Notes: generated by a model from the sequence alone, not told the origin. A stretch of 64,000 nucleotides of DNA from Ophiura sarsii (GCA_035610835.1 CM069448.1:34109652-34173651), one strand, 5' to 3'; shown: positions 32,985 to 44,815, counted from the first letter of the stretch. Made by a program: numbers and translations.

Positions 32985-33560
32985 TTGATCGGAAATAAAG
33001 TGATTGCTTTTCATCAAAATATTAGTCAAAAGTACACACCAAATAGCACCAAATGGGTTCGAAACTCTCCCCAGTGTTCAAGCTTTTAAACCATTTGATT
33101 TGATTTGATTTGAATTTATTAGGTACTCAATACCATCTAGTATACTTAAATCAAGAATATATTAGTATAAATTATGCTCAACTTCTTTAATCGTGCATTG
33201 ATAAAAAACAAAATATTTAGGCCTATTTATTACTTAGAAATAAAGAGGTGGCTTTTCGATAAAATGTTGGTCAAAAAAATAAACCAGATTGCACCAAATG
33301 AGTTCGAAAATTGAAGAAGAAAAAAAAAATCTGAGGGTGGCACATCCCTCCTTAGACTCCCCCTGTTTGAACTTTTAGATCATGTTCTATACTAAAATCA
33401 AGAATATATCAGTATACACTCAACTTCTTTCGTCATGTTCGTGCATTGATAAATAACAAAGTATTTATTGGAAATGAAGAGGTGGCTTTTCGAATAAATT
33501 TTGGTCAAAAGTATACACCAGATCGCACCAAATGAGTTCCAAAATTGAGCACATCCCCCC
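32985..33560. repeat. Diverged tandem repeat, about 240-bp period, block 1
   Basis: Three units begin near 32992, 33237 and 33473 with GAAATAAAGAGGTGGCTTTT-like sequence, then TTGGTCAAAAGT and GCACCAAATGAGTTCGAAAA. Two more units lie at 34747 and 34980. Confidence 0.8.
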
Positions 33561-34036
33561 TCAGGCATCCCCTGTCCGAGCTATTGTCCGAGCATAGCTT
33601 GGAGGGCGGTGCTGTGACCGCTTGGATAGCATGTTCATAACATTTTGAAAATAAAATTATCTCTTTGAAAATGGAATATATGGAAACAAAGTACTTTACA
33701 ATAAAAAATGATGGTTCAACCATGTCTGCAGGCTGAATAATAAAAAAGTTATATTACCAAAAGTAGTTTGCCTCATATTGCTGAAAACTGGGCAAGTCAT
33801 GCACATTTTAAACCATTTTAGGTAAAAATGATGTCTAGTTGCTTGGGCGGGGTTATATAGACATTTAAGTGAATACATCCTAGCCACATCGTACTACATC
33901 GCTGTATTTAAAAGAGGTAAACATGGAGTTTTCTACATATTTTGGCCAACTAATTTTCAAAAAAATGTCGCCCTCTGTAGTCAATGATATGAACATCCCT
34001 AGCTTGGATGGTACCTCATCAATTTAATTTGTTGAG

Positions 34037-34072
<36 letters not shown>
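34037..34072 (+). repeat. Poly-C tract (36 C)
   Basis: The longest homopolymer in the window. A second run of 17 C follows at 34210-34226. Confidence 0.9.
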
Positions 34073-34430
34073 ATAATTCAGGAACCCATACGTTGGTGGT
34101 TTTTTGTTTGTTTTTTTCCCCCTACCACAGATAGTGAAACATGCAAAATACCCTATGGCGAATAATACCAACTGATGACAAATATCTCTAAGTATGATTT
34201 GTTGTACTACCCCCCCCCCCCCCCCCATAACTTTTCTGGATCCGAGCCTGAGTGCCCCCGGATAAAATAATCCTGGCTACGCACGCCTATGGCTTCCATC
34301 GTTGACCGATACTGGTCGGTTTAGATTGGCCCCGCAGGCCTTATTTTATAAATAATAATTTGATAAACTAAGCCTAGTGATCTCCCAAACCCAGAAAAGG
34401 TGCTTCTCACCTTTCCTGGATGGAAGAGTC

Positions 34431-34720
34431 TATTCGTACAACTGTTGTACGAATTAGCGCGGTATCGCTGTAATTCGCACAACTGTTGTACGAATAAGCG
34501 AGGTATCGCTGTAATTCGCACAACTGTTGTACGAATTAGACGAGAGTCTCTGTTATTCGTACAACTATTGTAAAAATAAGGGGAGTCCCTGTTATATGTT
34601 ATTCGTACAACTATTGTAAAAATAAGAGGGGAGTCCCTGTTATATGTTATTCATACAACTATTGTAAAAATATTAAAGAGGGGAGTCCCTGTTATTCGTA
34701 CAACTATTGTAATATAAGAC
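34431..34720. repeat. Tandem array of palindromic TTCGTACAACTGTTGTACGAA units
   Basis: Seven units of about 40-65 bp. Each has the near-palindrome ATTCGTACAAC.TTGTACGAAT separated by GCG/GGGAGTCCCTGTTAT spacers. The first three keep both arms; the last four have lost the right arm (ACTATTGTAAAAATA). A lone copy lies at 35216-35239. Confidence 0.85.
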
Positions 34721-34744
34721 ATATGGGAGGCCCCGGGGGGCAAA

Positions 34745-35160
34745 TGAAATAAAGTGATTGCTTTTCAATAAAATATCATGTGTTCAAAAGTACGCACCAA
34801 ATGGGTTCGAAAATGTAAACAAAATCCAATTCTGAGAGGGGGGGCACATCACCCATGCATCAGACTCCCCTCTGTTCGAGCTTTTAAATAATATACGGTA
34901 TACTTAAATCAAGAAAATATCAGTATAGTATGCTCAACTTCTTTCTTGCATTGATAAAAAAACACCAAAATATTGATTGGAAATGAAAAGGTGGCTTTTT
35001 GATGTTTTGTTGGTCAAAAGTATATATACACCAGATATAGTTCGAAAATTGAGAAAAAAAATCAACTTCTGTGGGGGGCAGACGTCCCCCTGTTCGAGCT
35101 TTTGGGGGCACATCCCCCTCAGATGCCTGTTCGAGCTTTTAAACCATCTATTACTTTGAT
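34745..35160. repeat. Diverged tandem repeat, block 2
   Basis: Two further units of the approximately 240-bp repeat of 32985-33560, separated from it by the poly-C segment and the palindromic array. Confidence 0.75.
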
Positions 35161-35215
35161 TGCTCGAACCTCATTGGTCCAGAGTCGTTGTGCGAATTAG
35201 AGAAATCTTCGTGCA

Positions 35216-35239
35216 ATTCGTACAACAGTTGTACGAATA
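35216..35239. repeat. Solo TTCGTACAACAGTTGTACGAA palindrome
   Basis: A near-perfect 24-bp palindrome identical in type to the array at 34431-34720, preceded by TTGTGCGAATTAGAG. Confidence 0.85.
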
Positions 35240-35960
35240 GCCATTTCCTTCCTGGATCTCCCCATCCTGCATGTCCTGTATGATCATTTATTGTCAGCAT
35301 GGCAGCATGGCTGCACGGCATGGGTTAGGATTAGAATTAACATTACACCCCTTAAAATACAGGTAAAACGTACTGCTGTATTCAGGCTGTAATTTCATAC
35401 AGTACCAATGAATTTAACCCCCTAATAAACAGGATCATAAGCTTACGTGTTCTCTTTCGGACGTGTTCTACCAGGAACCCTGTTCTTGTGTAATGATGCG
35501 GAAACGGAACCACGAAATGAATGAACTTGCTGATCAATCAGTGCGAGTTGTTGTGGTACCAATCAATTATGGATTCACACGGGGCTCACGGTTCCGCGCA
35601 TTCACAAGTACCTTACCCATAATGCAACCGTAAAAGACGTTTTGCGTCTTATTATTATTATTCATTCATCATTCAGCTATTATATTAGGGGCTGTCATAG
35701 TTTCTGTACACGGAAAATAGGGACTCATATTTTCTACTTGTTACAACCAGGGGCGGGGAGTGCCGCCAAATGTCCATTTTCACCCGTAGTAAATAAATAC
35801 CCCTTTTCCTTGGCATTTTCTTGCTGTTTTTCACAGAATTTTAACAAAATATATAATAGGAAAATGATGAGCCTCCGGTAAACATATGGGTTCATTTCCC
35901 CCTCAAAATTGGTAAATGATTGGGTCAATTTCATTTATGGCAGCACTACGGAACAAATCT

Positions 35961-35964
<4 letters not shown>

Positions 35965-35992
<28 letters not shown>
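35965..35992 (+). repeat. Poly-C tract (28 C)
   Basis: 28 consecutive C followed by a C-rich ACC region. Confidence 0.9.
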
Positions 35993-36125
35993 ACCGCACC
36001 CCACCCCCACCCGGGTGTAAATCACTGGGCTCGCCTCCCCATTCTTTTTGTTCAACCGTTATAAGCACAGCATTTACGGTATGAGTTAGCATGGTTAGGG
36101 GGTGTGCGATGGGTCATATAAATAA

Positions 36126-36945
36126 GGGACCGTTCATCGTTTATGGTGGAGGGTTGTTGGGTAAACTATAGGGGGAGGGTCATGTAACTTTCATATGTTG
36201 AAATAGGGGGGGGGGGGTTATGTAACTTTTTATTCTTAAACAGGGGGGGGGGGGTTGTGTAAATATGTTTAAACTATAAAGATGGTGGTGATTGGAGTGA
36301 TTTTAGAGGCTATTTTGGAGTGTAAATGCCATTTTGTTTCTGCGCTTCGCTCATATGATTTTCTTAAAACCTATCGACTGCAAAAAACTTTTACTATGAG
36401 ACGACTTCTGGACAGCAAATCGTCGCCTTATGGTTGAAAAACATCATCAACGGTCGAGACATTAGAGCCACCCCGGGTGTATAATGTTACAAAATCCAAT
36501 TTCATGATTTAAAAATGTGATTTATTGCATGCTTTTCACCTCATCTCAGCTTTGCACCAATGCTCACAAAAGTAAAACGTTTCACTGGATTATACGTTTC
36601 TGCTCAGAATGTTCGAACTTGTTCGGGTTATAAAGACTCACAAAACCACCCAAAATGTATAAATATGAACGGGAAAAATTCCAGCTCGCTACGCTAGCCA
36701 TTTCTAATTTCTCACCATAAAAAGAAGGGGCATCATAAAATTATTGGCTGTTCAGATTGGGCACAACAAGTAGGCCCTATGTGACAAGTTGATTTTTTTT
36801 CGGGGAGGGGGTTTTGAAAAAGCTACTGGTTAGCAGGGGGGTCATGTAATTTTCTGTTTCAGCTGTATTAGGGGGGTTAGGTAATTTTAGCATACGAGTC
36901 TCGAATTTGTCCCAACCCCCTCCACTATAAATAATGAACGGTCCC
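36126..36945. mobile_element. PIF/Harbinger-like MITE (GGGACCGTTCAT ends, TAA target)
   Basis: Starts GGGACCGTTCATCGTTTATG and ends AATAATGAACGGTCCC, each flanked by TAA (36123-36125 and 36946-36948). A three-base TWA duplication is typical of PIF/Harbinger. The subterminal zones are G-rich (GGTCATGTAACTTT repeats). No transposase. 820 bp. Confidence 0.82.
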
Positions 36946-36999
36946 TAATCAACTCGAGTAGCCTCGGGGTCATACAAATAATCGCTAGTGCGTTTTAGC

Positions 37000-37021
37000 T
37001 GAGACTAATATTAGTCTCAGG
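37000..37021. repeat. Perfect 22-bp palindrome
   Basis: CTGAGACTAAT and its reverse complement with no loop. Confidence 0.9.
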
Positions 37022-37639
37022 TTTTAGGGGGGCCTAAACGACGATAAATGACATTTTTGGGGACCTCTGATCCTCTGTAAAAGAAAATGACATCACCTAC
37101 CTATTCAGGACTCTAATTTTAATATCAGAATTCAGAATAAATATTTAAAACACATACAACTTACAAGTGATCACCAAGGCCCAGTAAAAAATGAGAAATG
37201 CGATATTTTCCAAGTGAACCCCCTCCATGATTTTTACTCTGAAAGCAGATTTTCTTGCACTCATTTGCTTAGTTTTATCACGATCCGGGTAAAGATCACG
37301 ATGAAGTTAAAGTTACAGAGCGATACGATTCCTAATTTCCCTTCACTATAATATCACGGTTTGTACTGTTGTACATACATGTTATATGGTTGAAATTAGC
37401 TGTCGGGTTTGCTCCGACAATCTGTGATTTCATACATAGTTTGACCACCGTGTTCAGGTGTTAACCAGGCCTGGAACTTCATATTTTTTGGTCCAGCCAG
37501 TCGGGCAGGTAGCTTCTAAAAGTTACCAGCCCAATACTGCAAACATTACCTGCCCAAATTTGTTTCCCAACTCATTTAAGGTTAGAGATGTTTAACCCCT
37601 AAATCTACAAACACAAAAATGTGTTTTCCCTTGGATTTT

Positions 37640-37923
37640 CCAGACGACGGTGGCCACGCGAAACTTAAATTTTGAATTCGTATTGGAATAACACGTAATC
37701 GCGAATGTTAGTCTTATCATTTTGATAATTCATCATAGGTTATATAAGACTTTTTTTCCAATCCAAAACCGTTGAAGTTGACTGACCAACTCCGTAAATG
37801 CTATTTGTTAAATTATTTTCATCGTTAACCGGGCGATGACTGTTAAAAATATTTCAAATTACTGCACTGGCCCGTTGCCATAAAAATGTGGGTCGTCCGA
37901 GACGCGTGGCCGCCGTCGTCTGG
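37640..37923 (+). mobile_element. MITE with CCAGACGACGGTGGC ends, copy 1
   Basis: 284 bp. TIR CCAGACGACGGTGGCCACGC on the left and its complement on the right. Flanked by GGATTTT repeats. It faces an inverted sister copy at once to the right. Confidence 0.85.
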
Positions 37924-37929
37924 GATTTT

Positions 37930-38209
37930 CCAGACGACGCTGGACATAGGCGTATTCACGAGTATTCAGGTTAAAATATGCGAACGAGGTTACCTGATCA
38001 AGTAAATGGGACGACCGCTTAACAACGGTTTAAATTCAAAAAATAGCATTTACAATTGGGATGATTAGCCATCCCGAACGGTTTTGGATTGGAAACATTT
38101 TCTTCTAACCTATGATGAAATTTATGGGGTCATATAATCAAAATCCATTGTTACATTGAAACCAACGGAAATTCAAAATTAACGGCCGTTCGTAGCCACC
38201 GTCGTCTGG
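37930..38209 (-). mobile_element. MITE with CCAGACGACG ends, inverted copy 2
   Basis: 280 bp. The internal sequence is the diverged reverse complement of copy 1: CGGTTTTGGATTGGAAA against TTTCCAATCCAAAACCG. The two copies share a single GATTTT junction (37924-37929). A third GATTTT follows at 38210-38215. Confidence 0.85.
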
Positions 38210-38215
38210 GATTTT

Positions 38216-40107
38216 CCAGAAGGTAATAGACGCCCTCTCTTGATCACAGTATCAATTCAATGTGGTATTGATAAAACCAAGCATATAGCATCAATAGAAA
38301 GATCATACTTCAAGCTTCCAGAAAAATATAACGAACACTTAATTATGCAAATAATATGTTAATTAGCTGAATAATTAATGAGGTTTGATTAGAAATTAAC
38401 CAAAATATTAAATCTTTAAGGAATATTGCAATATTTCCCATCATCAATAACATAAATTCTGTGACTTTTACTCAAATTAGCGTACAAAGACTAGTTTCTT
38501 ACTTGATGCAAAAGTAATCTAAATAACATTTTAAGGTTAAATTTCCTGTCAAATTTGGGCTATTTAGCAACAAAATTACACATTTTTTGTTACATTTAGT
38601 AGGCCCTTTTATACCTTTTATAAGAAAATAATATGATGATAGTAATTAATTCTTGTTGGAATGGGATACCAGATACAAGTGACACAGTCCATCTAAAACT
38701 ATCACAATATTAGTTATTTTTGATGTAAAATATACCTTAATTCATATTTTATTCATTTTTAGGCCAAATCGTGCCAAGATCGTGCCATATGGCACGATGC
38801 TTGTATTTGTAGATTAGGGTTTTAAGACTTTTCTTTTTTTACAAAATTTAATATTAAAGATATATAATTGGCCATTATTGTTGTTTCTACTCACAAAAAG
38901 CAGCAAAATTTGATTAAAACAATGTTGAAATATGTTGAAATATCATCGCTATTTATTGAAACTTTTTAAAAACGCCCTCTATCGTATGTAATTTTAATCG
39001 AAAAGAAAAGCGTTACGCTGTTTGCTATATGCTGTCGGAGCCGAGGCAGGCCTACCAATATTATTGCACAAAGACGGCAAATTTTTCGTAATCCTTGTGT
39101 ATGTAATACTATTGTAAAATTGTAGAAATCCCGTTTTTTACCCTAATTGAGGGCGCAGCCTTCAACACATCTCTCACTCTCAGTACCCGGCTTAAGGCAT
39201 CTTTGAGTTTGATGAAAAAAGCTACCTCTTGATTGGGGAAGTATTTGGTAATTGTGAGGAGACCATATAAATATGAAATTAAGTTGAAAACTGAAACTAG
39301 ATTTTCATTTTAAAGGACCCGACGTGTGATCGTGACAAAGTTGAAAGATGAAAATCTTGATTTCCCCAAATAGACCTACGGTAGGCCCCTACTTTGAAAC
39401 TCATATCTGGCTCAGATATGTATTGTAGCCATGTTGAATACATCAACAATATACATTAGTCTATCTATATTTGCTTATGTATGTATATAATGAAAAACTG
39501 TACTTCTCTAAAGAATCGTTCATGCTACCGACGCCGGCCATATATTAAGTTCAACCTTCCTACCTGTATTGCTTTGCTTTCCTTCCACGTGTCGAGGCTA
39601 TACCATAAATTGCTATGTAGGCCTCCTGATACTTTTTAAATTCATACCAAAACACTTCACACACCCTTCCATTTCTAAATCACTGCTCATCTGCTGAAAA
39701 CACCAGCCGTATTATACCCCGGTAGGCCTACCCTTCAAGGCTATACTGTTAGTATTTATTTGAGCGCCCTTCCTTTTCTTTTTAAAGGATTTGTTCTTAA
39801 TATAAATCTCAGTTTACTCATGCTGCCAGCACCCCCCCCCCCCCCCCCCCCCCCCCCACCTCCCCGCTCCTTGCCCGCCCGCCGTGCTTGCTTGTTTTTT
39901 GACCATCACTAAAGGACCCCAAAGGAAATAAGCCGATGTACAGATAGTAAGAGCTTTTGATTCATTGCTTACAAACTTGTGGCAATTATGTGTGCCAAAA
40001 TGATTGAATGACGACTTCTAAAACTGTCTGAATTCCGACTGGTTATTAGTCTAATCGAAAGGTCAAAAAACTGCATCATGGGTATTTCGTAATGAGCAAT
40101 AAGCCCC
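38216..40107. other. Intergenic sequence upstream of the NDRG gene
   Basis: AT-rich with no supported gene. It contains an ATCGTGCCATATGGCACGAT palindrome (about 38780-38799), a poly-C tract (39832-39857), a GGACCCCAAAGGAAATAAGC word (39914) that matches the SINE tail at 62500, and GTAGGCCTAC-type words. The NDRG promoter presumably lies near 40100-40270 but no TATA or initiator is clear. Confidence 0.4.
39832..39857 (+). repeat. Poly-C tract (26 C)
   Basis: 26 consecutive C, about 0.4 kb upstream of the NDRG start region. Confidence 0.9.
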
Positions 40108-40272
40108 GTGAATGGTACAGGCCCCCGGGAGAAAAAGAAAAACAACCTGTGCTGCGCCATTTACGTTTTGACATTGTTGACATTGAGCTCGGTTTGCAGA
40201 CTACTCCGACTCGAGTTCCAGTTTGGAATAATTAATTTAGTGCTTTATGAGCCTTGTAAGCTCGTTACTAAG

Positions 40273-40287
40273 ATGGCAGGATTACAG
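40273..40287 (+). CDS. NDRG-family gene exon 1 (MAGLQ)
   Basis: Short first coding exon: ATG in context AAGATGG, five codons, then donor GTAGGT, phase 0. This is the first ATG in a reading frame open from about 40108. It is assigned to the NDRG gene because the donor phase and the next acceptor (41555) fit. The sequence itself carries no family signature. Confidence 0.6.
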
Positions 40288-40644
40288 GTAGGTTACTGCG
40301 ATTGCATTTACACCTCAGCTTTATTCAAACGATGGCGCATTTACTGCAAAACTTGATGCTATCTACAGATGTGTGTAACCCATTTTCGTGAAAGCTTGTT
40401 TACAACGTTGCAGCAAGAGTGTGTATGATCATGATGATGTATGTAGTTCAGTTCAGAGTTCGTTTCGATAGTCGCGTACTACCAATACATGTACGTGACA
40501 CTTTTGACTTGTATACCTCCCCTGGCCTTGGTCTTGGATTTCATTAGGATTCACACTAGCACCCCATGGTTGTATGGGGACCTTTAAAATATGATGCACA
40601 TACTAAGAAAATCATCAAATTTGACAAGATAAAAAAACCCAAAA

Positions 40645-40765
40645 TAGGCATAATTCTGTTTAAATACCCTAACCCTTCATACCAACATCTGTTAGTAAGC
40701 AATGTTCATAAAAATCATGCACTATGTATGAATACCTGTGACGGTTATAACAGAATTACTCCCCA
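40645..40765. repeat. Dispersed repeat, copy B
   Basis: Second copy of the repeat at 12958-13068 (GGCATAATTCTGT, then CCAACATCTGTTAGTAAGC, ATGAATACCTGTGACGGTTA, ACAGAATTACTCC), in NDRG intron 1. Confidence 0.65.
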
Positions 40766-41555
40766 AAATATATAGGATAGACTATTCTATGTCCGTCAGC
40801 CTAGATATTTATAACACTTTGAATTTGATGTTGGACTTCAACTTTCAACTTACTGTGTGTGTGTGTAACTGTGTTAGTGTTAAGTCGGGTTGGGCAAGCG
40901 TGGCACAATTGAATTCAAGCCCACACAACCTCAACCTTCATATCAATTCAAATACATGGATTTATTTCTAGGCCTAGGCTATTTCAAATTTATGTCATGG
41001 AGAATGCCACAAATTTAGTCATGAATCAATGATCATGTGATTTATACCCTCAAATCTTATTTCCAAAAAAAAGAAAGACTAAACTTACTACTATTACTAA
41101 ATACTAGGCCCTAGGCCTACTACAGTTTCACAATTTGTGAATTTTGATTTTCTTTTTAGTTCAGGCTGTTTGAAGGCTTTGAAAAAAGAGAAGGTAACAT
41201 ACAAATACTATAGTAGGTTTAAATACAATACAACAGGTCAAACTGATTTGTTAAATTTAAATCATATGTTTACAGGTTTTCACCAATTTTAATTTGTGAT
41301 TATTATGTTTATTGGGGGTTTCGGTCCCGGGATGGGGTTTGGGGCTTTTATATAAGAGATCCCATTTTCTTCCTCTGGTATGACACCAACTGCCCTTTTC
41401 AACTAATGAACTTGTATTGTTACTATATGATGTACCACTAAAACATTTTTTTCTCAAAAGCCACACCTTCATGGCCATTCATTCAGAAATCATACATTAT
41501 ACTTGTATTGTACCAGCTGGATTATTTTCACATCCCATTCTTTGAATATTTTCAG

Positions 41556-41669
41556 GTTTCTAGTAGTGCTCCAGTTCATCCCGTAGCTGACCCTGGTCAG
41601 GCTGATGCAGTGTTTGCCAGTGAATCTGACACAGCACAGGTCAAGCCAAAGCCCACTCTTAAATCGGAG
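41556..41669 (+). CDS. NDRG-family gene exon 2 (residues 6-43)
   Basis: An open 114-nt segment between a TTTTCAG acceptor and a GTATAT donor, phase 0 on both sides. It encodes a polar, probably disordered N-terminal region rich in S, A, P and D (AVFASESDTAQVKPKP and similar). It has no counterpart I recognise in vertebrate NDRGs, whose N-termini are also poorly conserved. The weaker donor makes this the least certain of the internal exons. Confidence 0.6.
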
Positions 41670-41939
41670 GTATATCCAGTCATAGCAATGTTGCTTGCTG
41701 TGTGTTTAAGGTTGCTCTTCAAGTTTTATAACCTCCAATCCTTAACACTTTTGGGATTTCATAATCTAATCTTAACTTTTTCACCATTTTACATTCTTCA
41801 CCATTGCTATACTAACTAAAACTTGCTTCTTTTTTTAACTGTTGGGTGATTATTGTATTTTCCTGATGTTTTCCCTTTTAAAAAAATTGTTTCTTCTGAA
41901 AACATGACCTTTTATTATATAGACAGGGAAACTCATGAG

Positions 41940-42030
41940 GAGTACCCAGATTGACCTCTAATGACCCCTATCTGACCTTTGACCCCGTTTAGGTGAATCT
42001 CCCAGCCAGGGAGATTTGCAAGTTGTGACT
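41940..42030 (+). repeat. TGACC-rich dispersed module with DR1-like site
   Basis: CAGATTGACCTCTAATGACC followed by TGACCTTTGACCC (41973-41985), then AGGTGAATCTCCCAGCCAGG. The same module occurs at 17100-17260 (inverted) and twice at 57830-58040. Confidence 0.75.
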
Positions 42031-42207
42031 TGCAGTATTTTTTTAAATGTTGAAAAAAAGTTATTCATTGTTAACACATAAAATTCCATTCTAGCATGTC
42101 AGGCCTATCCTTTTCTGACTGAATTCACTGTTTTAGACGTAAATTTGAGTCTCATTTGTGTTTGTTGTGTTTGTTTTTCCTACCCTGCTGTAAATTGGGA
42201 TTTAGAT

Positions 42208-42377
42208 GGGCTATTCCATTTGAAATCCAAACACCCCCCTATGGAAGACATTTAACGTTTATCTTCCCCAAGGAGTGTGAATTTCAGATGGGGTAACCTG
42301 CATGGGTGACTCCATTTGAAATCTACACTCCAGCCAGGGGAATTAGTGGGTGTATGGATTTCAACTGCAATAGCTCA
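42208..42377. mobile_element. Short MITE with GGGCTATTCCATTTGAAATC ends
   Basis: The left end GGGCTATTCCATTTGAAATC is inverted at the right as GATTTCAACTGCAATAGCTC. Internal copies of CCATTTGAAATCTACACTCC suggest a composite. Confidence 0.65.
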
Positions 42378-43230
42378 GTTCCAGTTTTAGACTTTCCAAA
42401 GCACTTCCTATCTACTCAATATGATGCAGTTTGTAATACCAATACCATGACCATTATTTTTGTATCCGTACTGACATTGATCATTGTAAAACACTACAAT
42501 TTCACAGTACTTTATTTAGCGAATTGAAAATTTCTGCTATTTCAGCGAATTTTGACATTTTACTGTTACTCTCAATGCAAAATTGTCAGTTTCGTGGGGC
42601 GGGTATTTAATTTCTCTAATGCACATCCTTCATGAAATTCACAAAATTAAGTGGTTTTACAATAATTTTTGGAACTTGACCGCATCGAAAACAATTCTTC
42701 AACATTTAAAAAACAAATATCCACTCAGTTTGATGTGTGGCCACTGACAACAACGTAGTTTTGTAAACTAGTATATCTTCAATACTTTGGAATACACTTA
42801 TTTTATGTCGATTGTAATTTTTGGAGAGCTCAGAAAGGTCATGTAACATAAAATGAAATGCATCAATTGGATTGTGAGTCCTGTAACTCATGGCATAGCA
42901 TGACGTTTTTTTAAAGCTTTTGTGGTTTAAAAAACATATCGATTTACCACATTGTCTTTAATCTGGTTTTAAATCTTTAAATTTTACTTTTGTTGTATTT
43001 TGCATTTCTTGTGCACTTCACAGTTTGTTTTAGTTTTAAAGTGCACAACCACTTGATTGTTTGCACTTGTACATATTTGTGGTCCTATTCAGAATATCAG
43101 ATCCCTTTTGTCCCATACATTTCAATCCTGTATGGGACAATCATTGTAAAGAATAACAGGCAGTGTGATTGACTAACAGTAACAGTCACTTTTTGTCAAC
43201 ACTTTGCTCATGTTCCCTTAACCCTTAATA

Positions 43231-43255
43231 CCCCCCCCCCCCCCCCCCCCCCCCC
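43231..43255 (+). repeat. Poly-C tract (25 C)
   Basis: 25 consecutive C in NDRG intron 2. Confidence 0.9.
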
Positions 43256-44815
43256 GGGTATCTGAAATAACTACATACACAAGCCTCTGCCCTCATTGCA
43301 TAATCGTATATAAAATCAAAAATGTACATCTACAAGATTGGGACTCCCCTTTTAGGAGGACTCTGGTTCAATTCCCAATGCTGACAGACCTTTTTCTTTC
43401 CCTCATTTGGTCATGAAACACTTTAAATGTTCATCATTACATGTAGTTTGTTATTAATCAATAGATCAGTAGAAACAATATATTTTGGGTCTAAATAAGA
43501 GTTTCAGAACTTGGAGCAATTTTTGCACACAAAATTGCCCCTGGCTCTTCCTGTTACAAGTGAAGAGCAAAACTGCTACTTATTTACTATCACTATCAGT
43601 GTACTGTACGTAATATAAACTAGGAACAAAACTCAGATTTAGAATTATTCCTGATGACAAAGTTATCAAATGGAAGAATTTTCAAATATTTGGACTCCTG
43701 GTTATAACATCAATTACTGTTAAGGTATGTATTTTTTGCGCATTTTTAATTTGTCACGCTTTGGCGGATTTTGAACTGTGTTTCTTGTTTTTAAATTTGT
43801 GATTTGTAGCTACATCACATGACCTAATGCAAAAGAAATACAGTCTGGTAGTATTATGTTTGTGGGAGCTGATTCGAGTGTGAAAAGTGCAAACATTTAT
43901 GTAGCGTGAACATTTCCACTTTTACTGTTCTGTTACCATCCATATATTTGAAGGTGACTTCGGAGACAACAGTGCATTTCAAAATGTTTAAAAAAGAGGA
44001 GTCTTTTATTCTTCGTAAAGTAAATCATGCTATATAGTTTATAGTCAGTTACAAATTAGCGAGAAATATGTGTTTTTTATCACTCCACACGCTAAAGTAA
44101 TTCAATGTTGGTACACGATTTTGAGATAGGCACATGTCACATGTGATATATCATACACAACGTCATCATACATATGATGCACATTCCATCTGACATGTTT
44201 ATCCGCGCCCACATTCATATTTGTATCAATACGCTGCCATTAGATGGCTTGCCAATTTGGAACTGAACAAACTTATGACGTGATATTGACACCACAGAAG
44301 TGTGCTGGGTTAGCAGTAAACCAGATGTACATGTAGACAGTAGATTGCTTCATAAATGATGTAATTAATTGTGTTCAATAAGCCAGGTAATGAAATTGCG
44401 TATGAGATTAATGAATACATTTATGATTTCTTGATTAAAACCTGTTAGGATTCTGTCACATGATTGAGTGGGTGGTGGATTTCCGTGCAGCATAATGCAA
44501 TTCATTAAAACTGCCAGCAATAAATAAGGTACAATGTATCCAAAATGAAGGTATGTTGAATGCCATACGACATGGTACAGAATAAAATGCGCAATTAAAA
44601 GGGATATTATTATCGATTGTAAATCATCACGTGTGAAATGTAGAAGTGGTTGGTATATATTCTGAATTCAAGATTTTGATACTTTCAAGTACATGTAGGA
44701 CATACTGTAGTCATACATGTACTTGGGTAAAAGAAAAGAAAAAGAAAAACATATGCTCAGATGTGCATATGAAAGCAGAGATAGACTCTTTTCATTTTTA
44801 TGATACGATAACCCT

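Noticed and set aside
34037..34226. CRISPR-like or regulatory array around poly-C
   Set aside because: Homopolymers with unrelated spacers in an animal genome; no repeat-spacer regularity.
40108..40272. N-terminal extension of the NDRG first exon (open frame without ATG)
   Set aside because: The frame is open but contains no ATG before 40273, and the sequence is not conserved; treated as 5' UTR.
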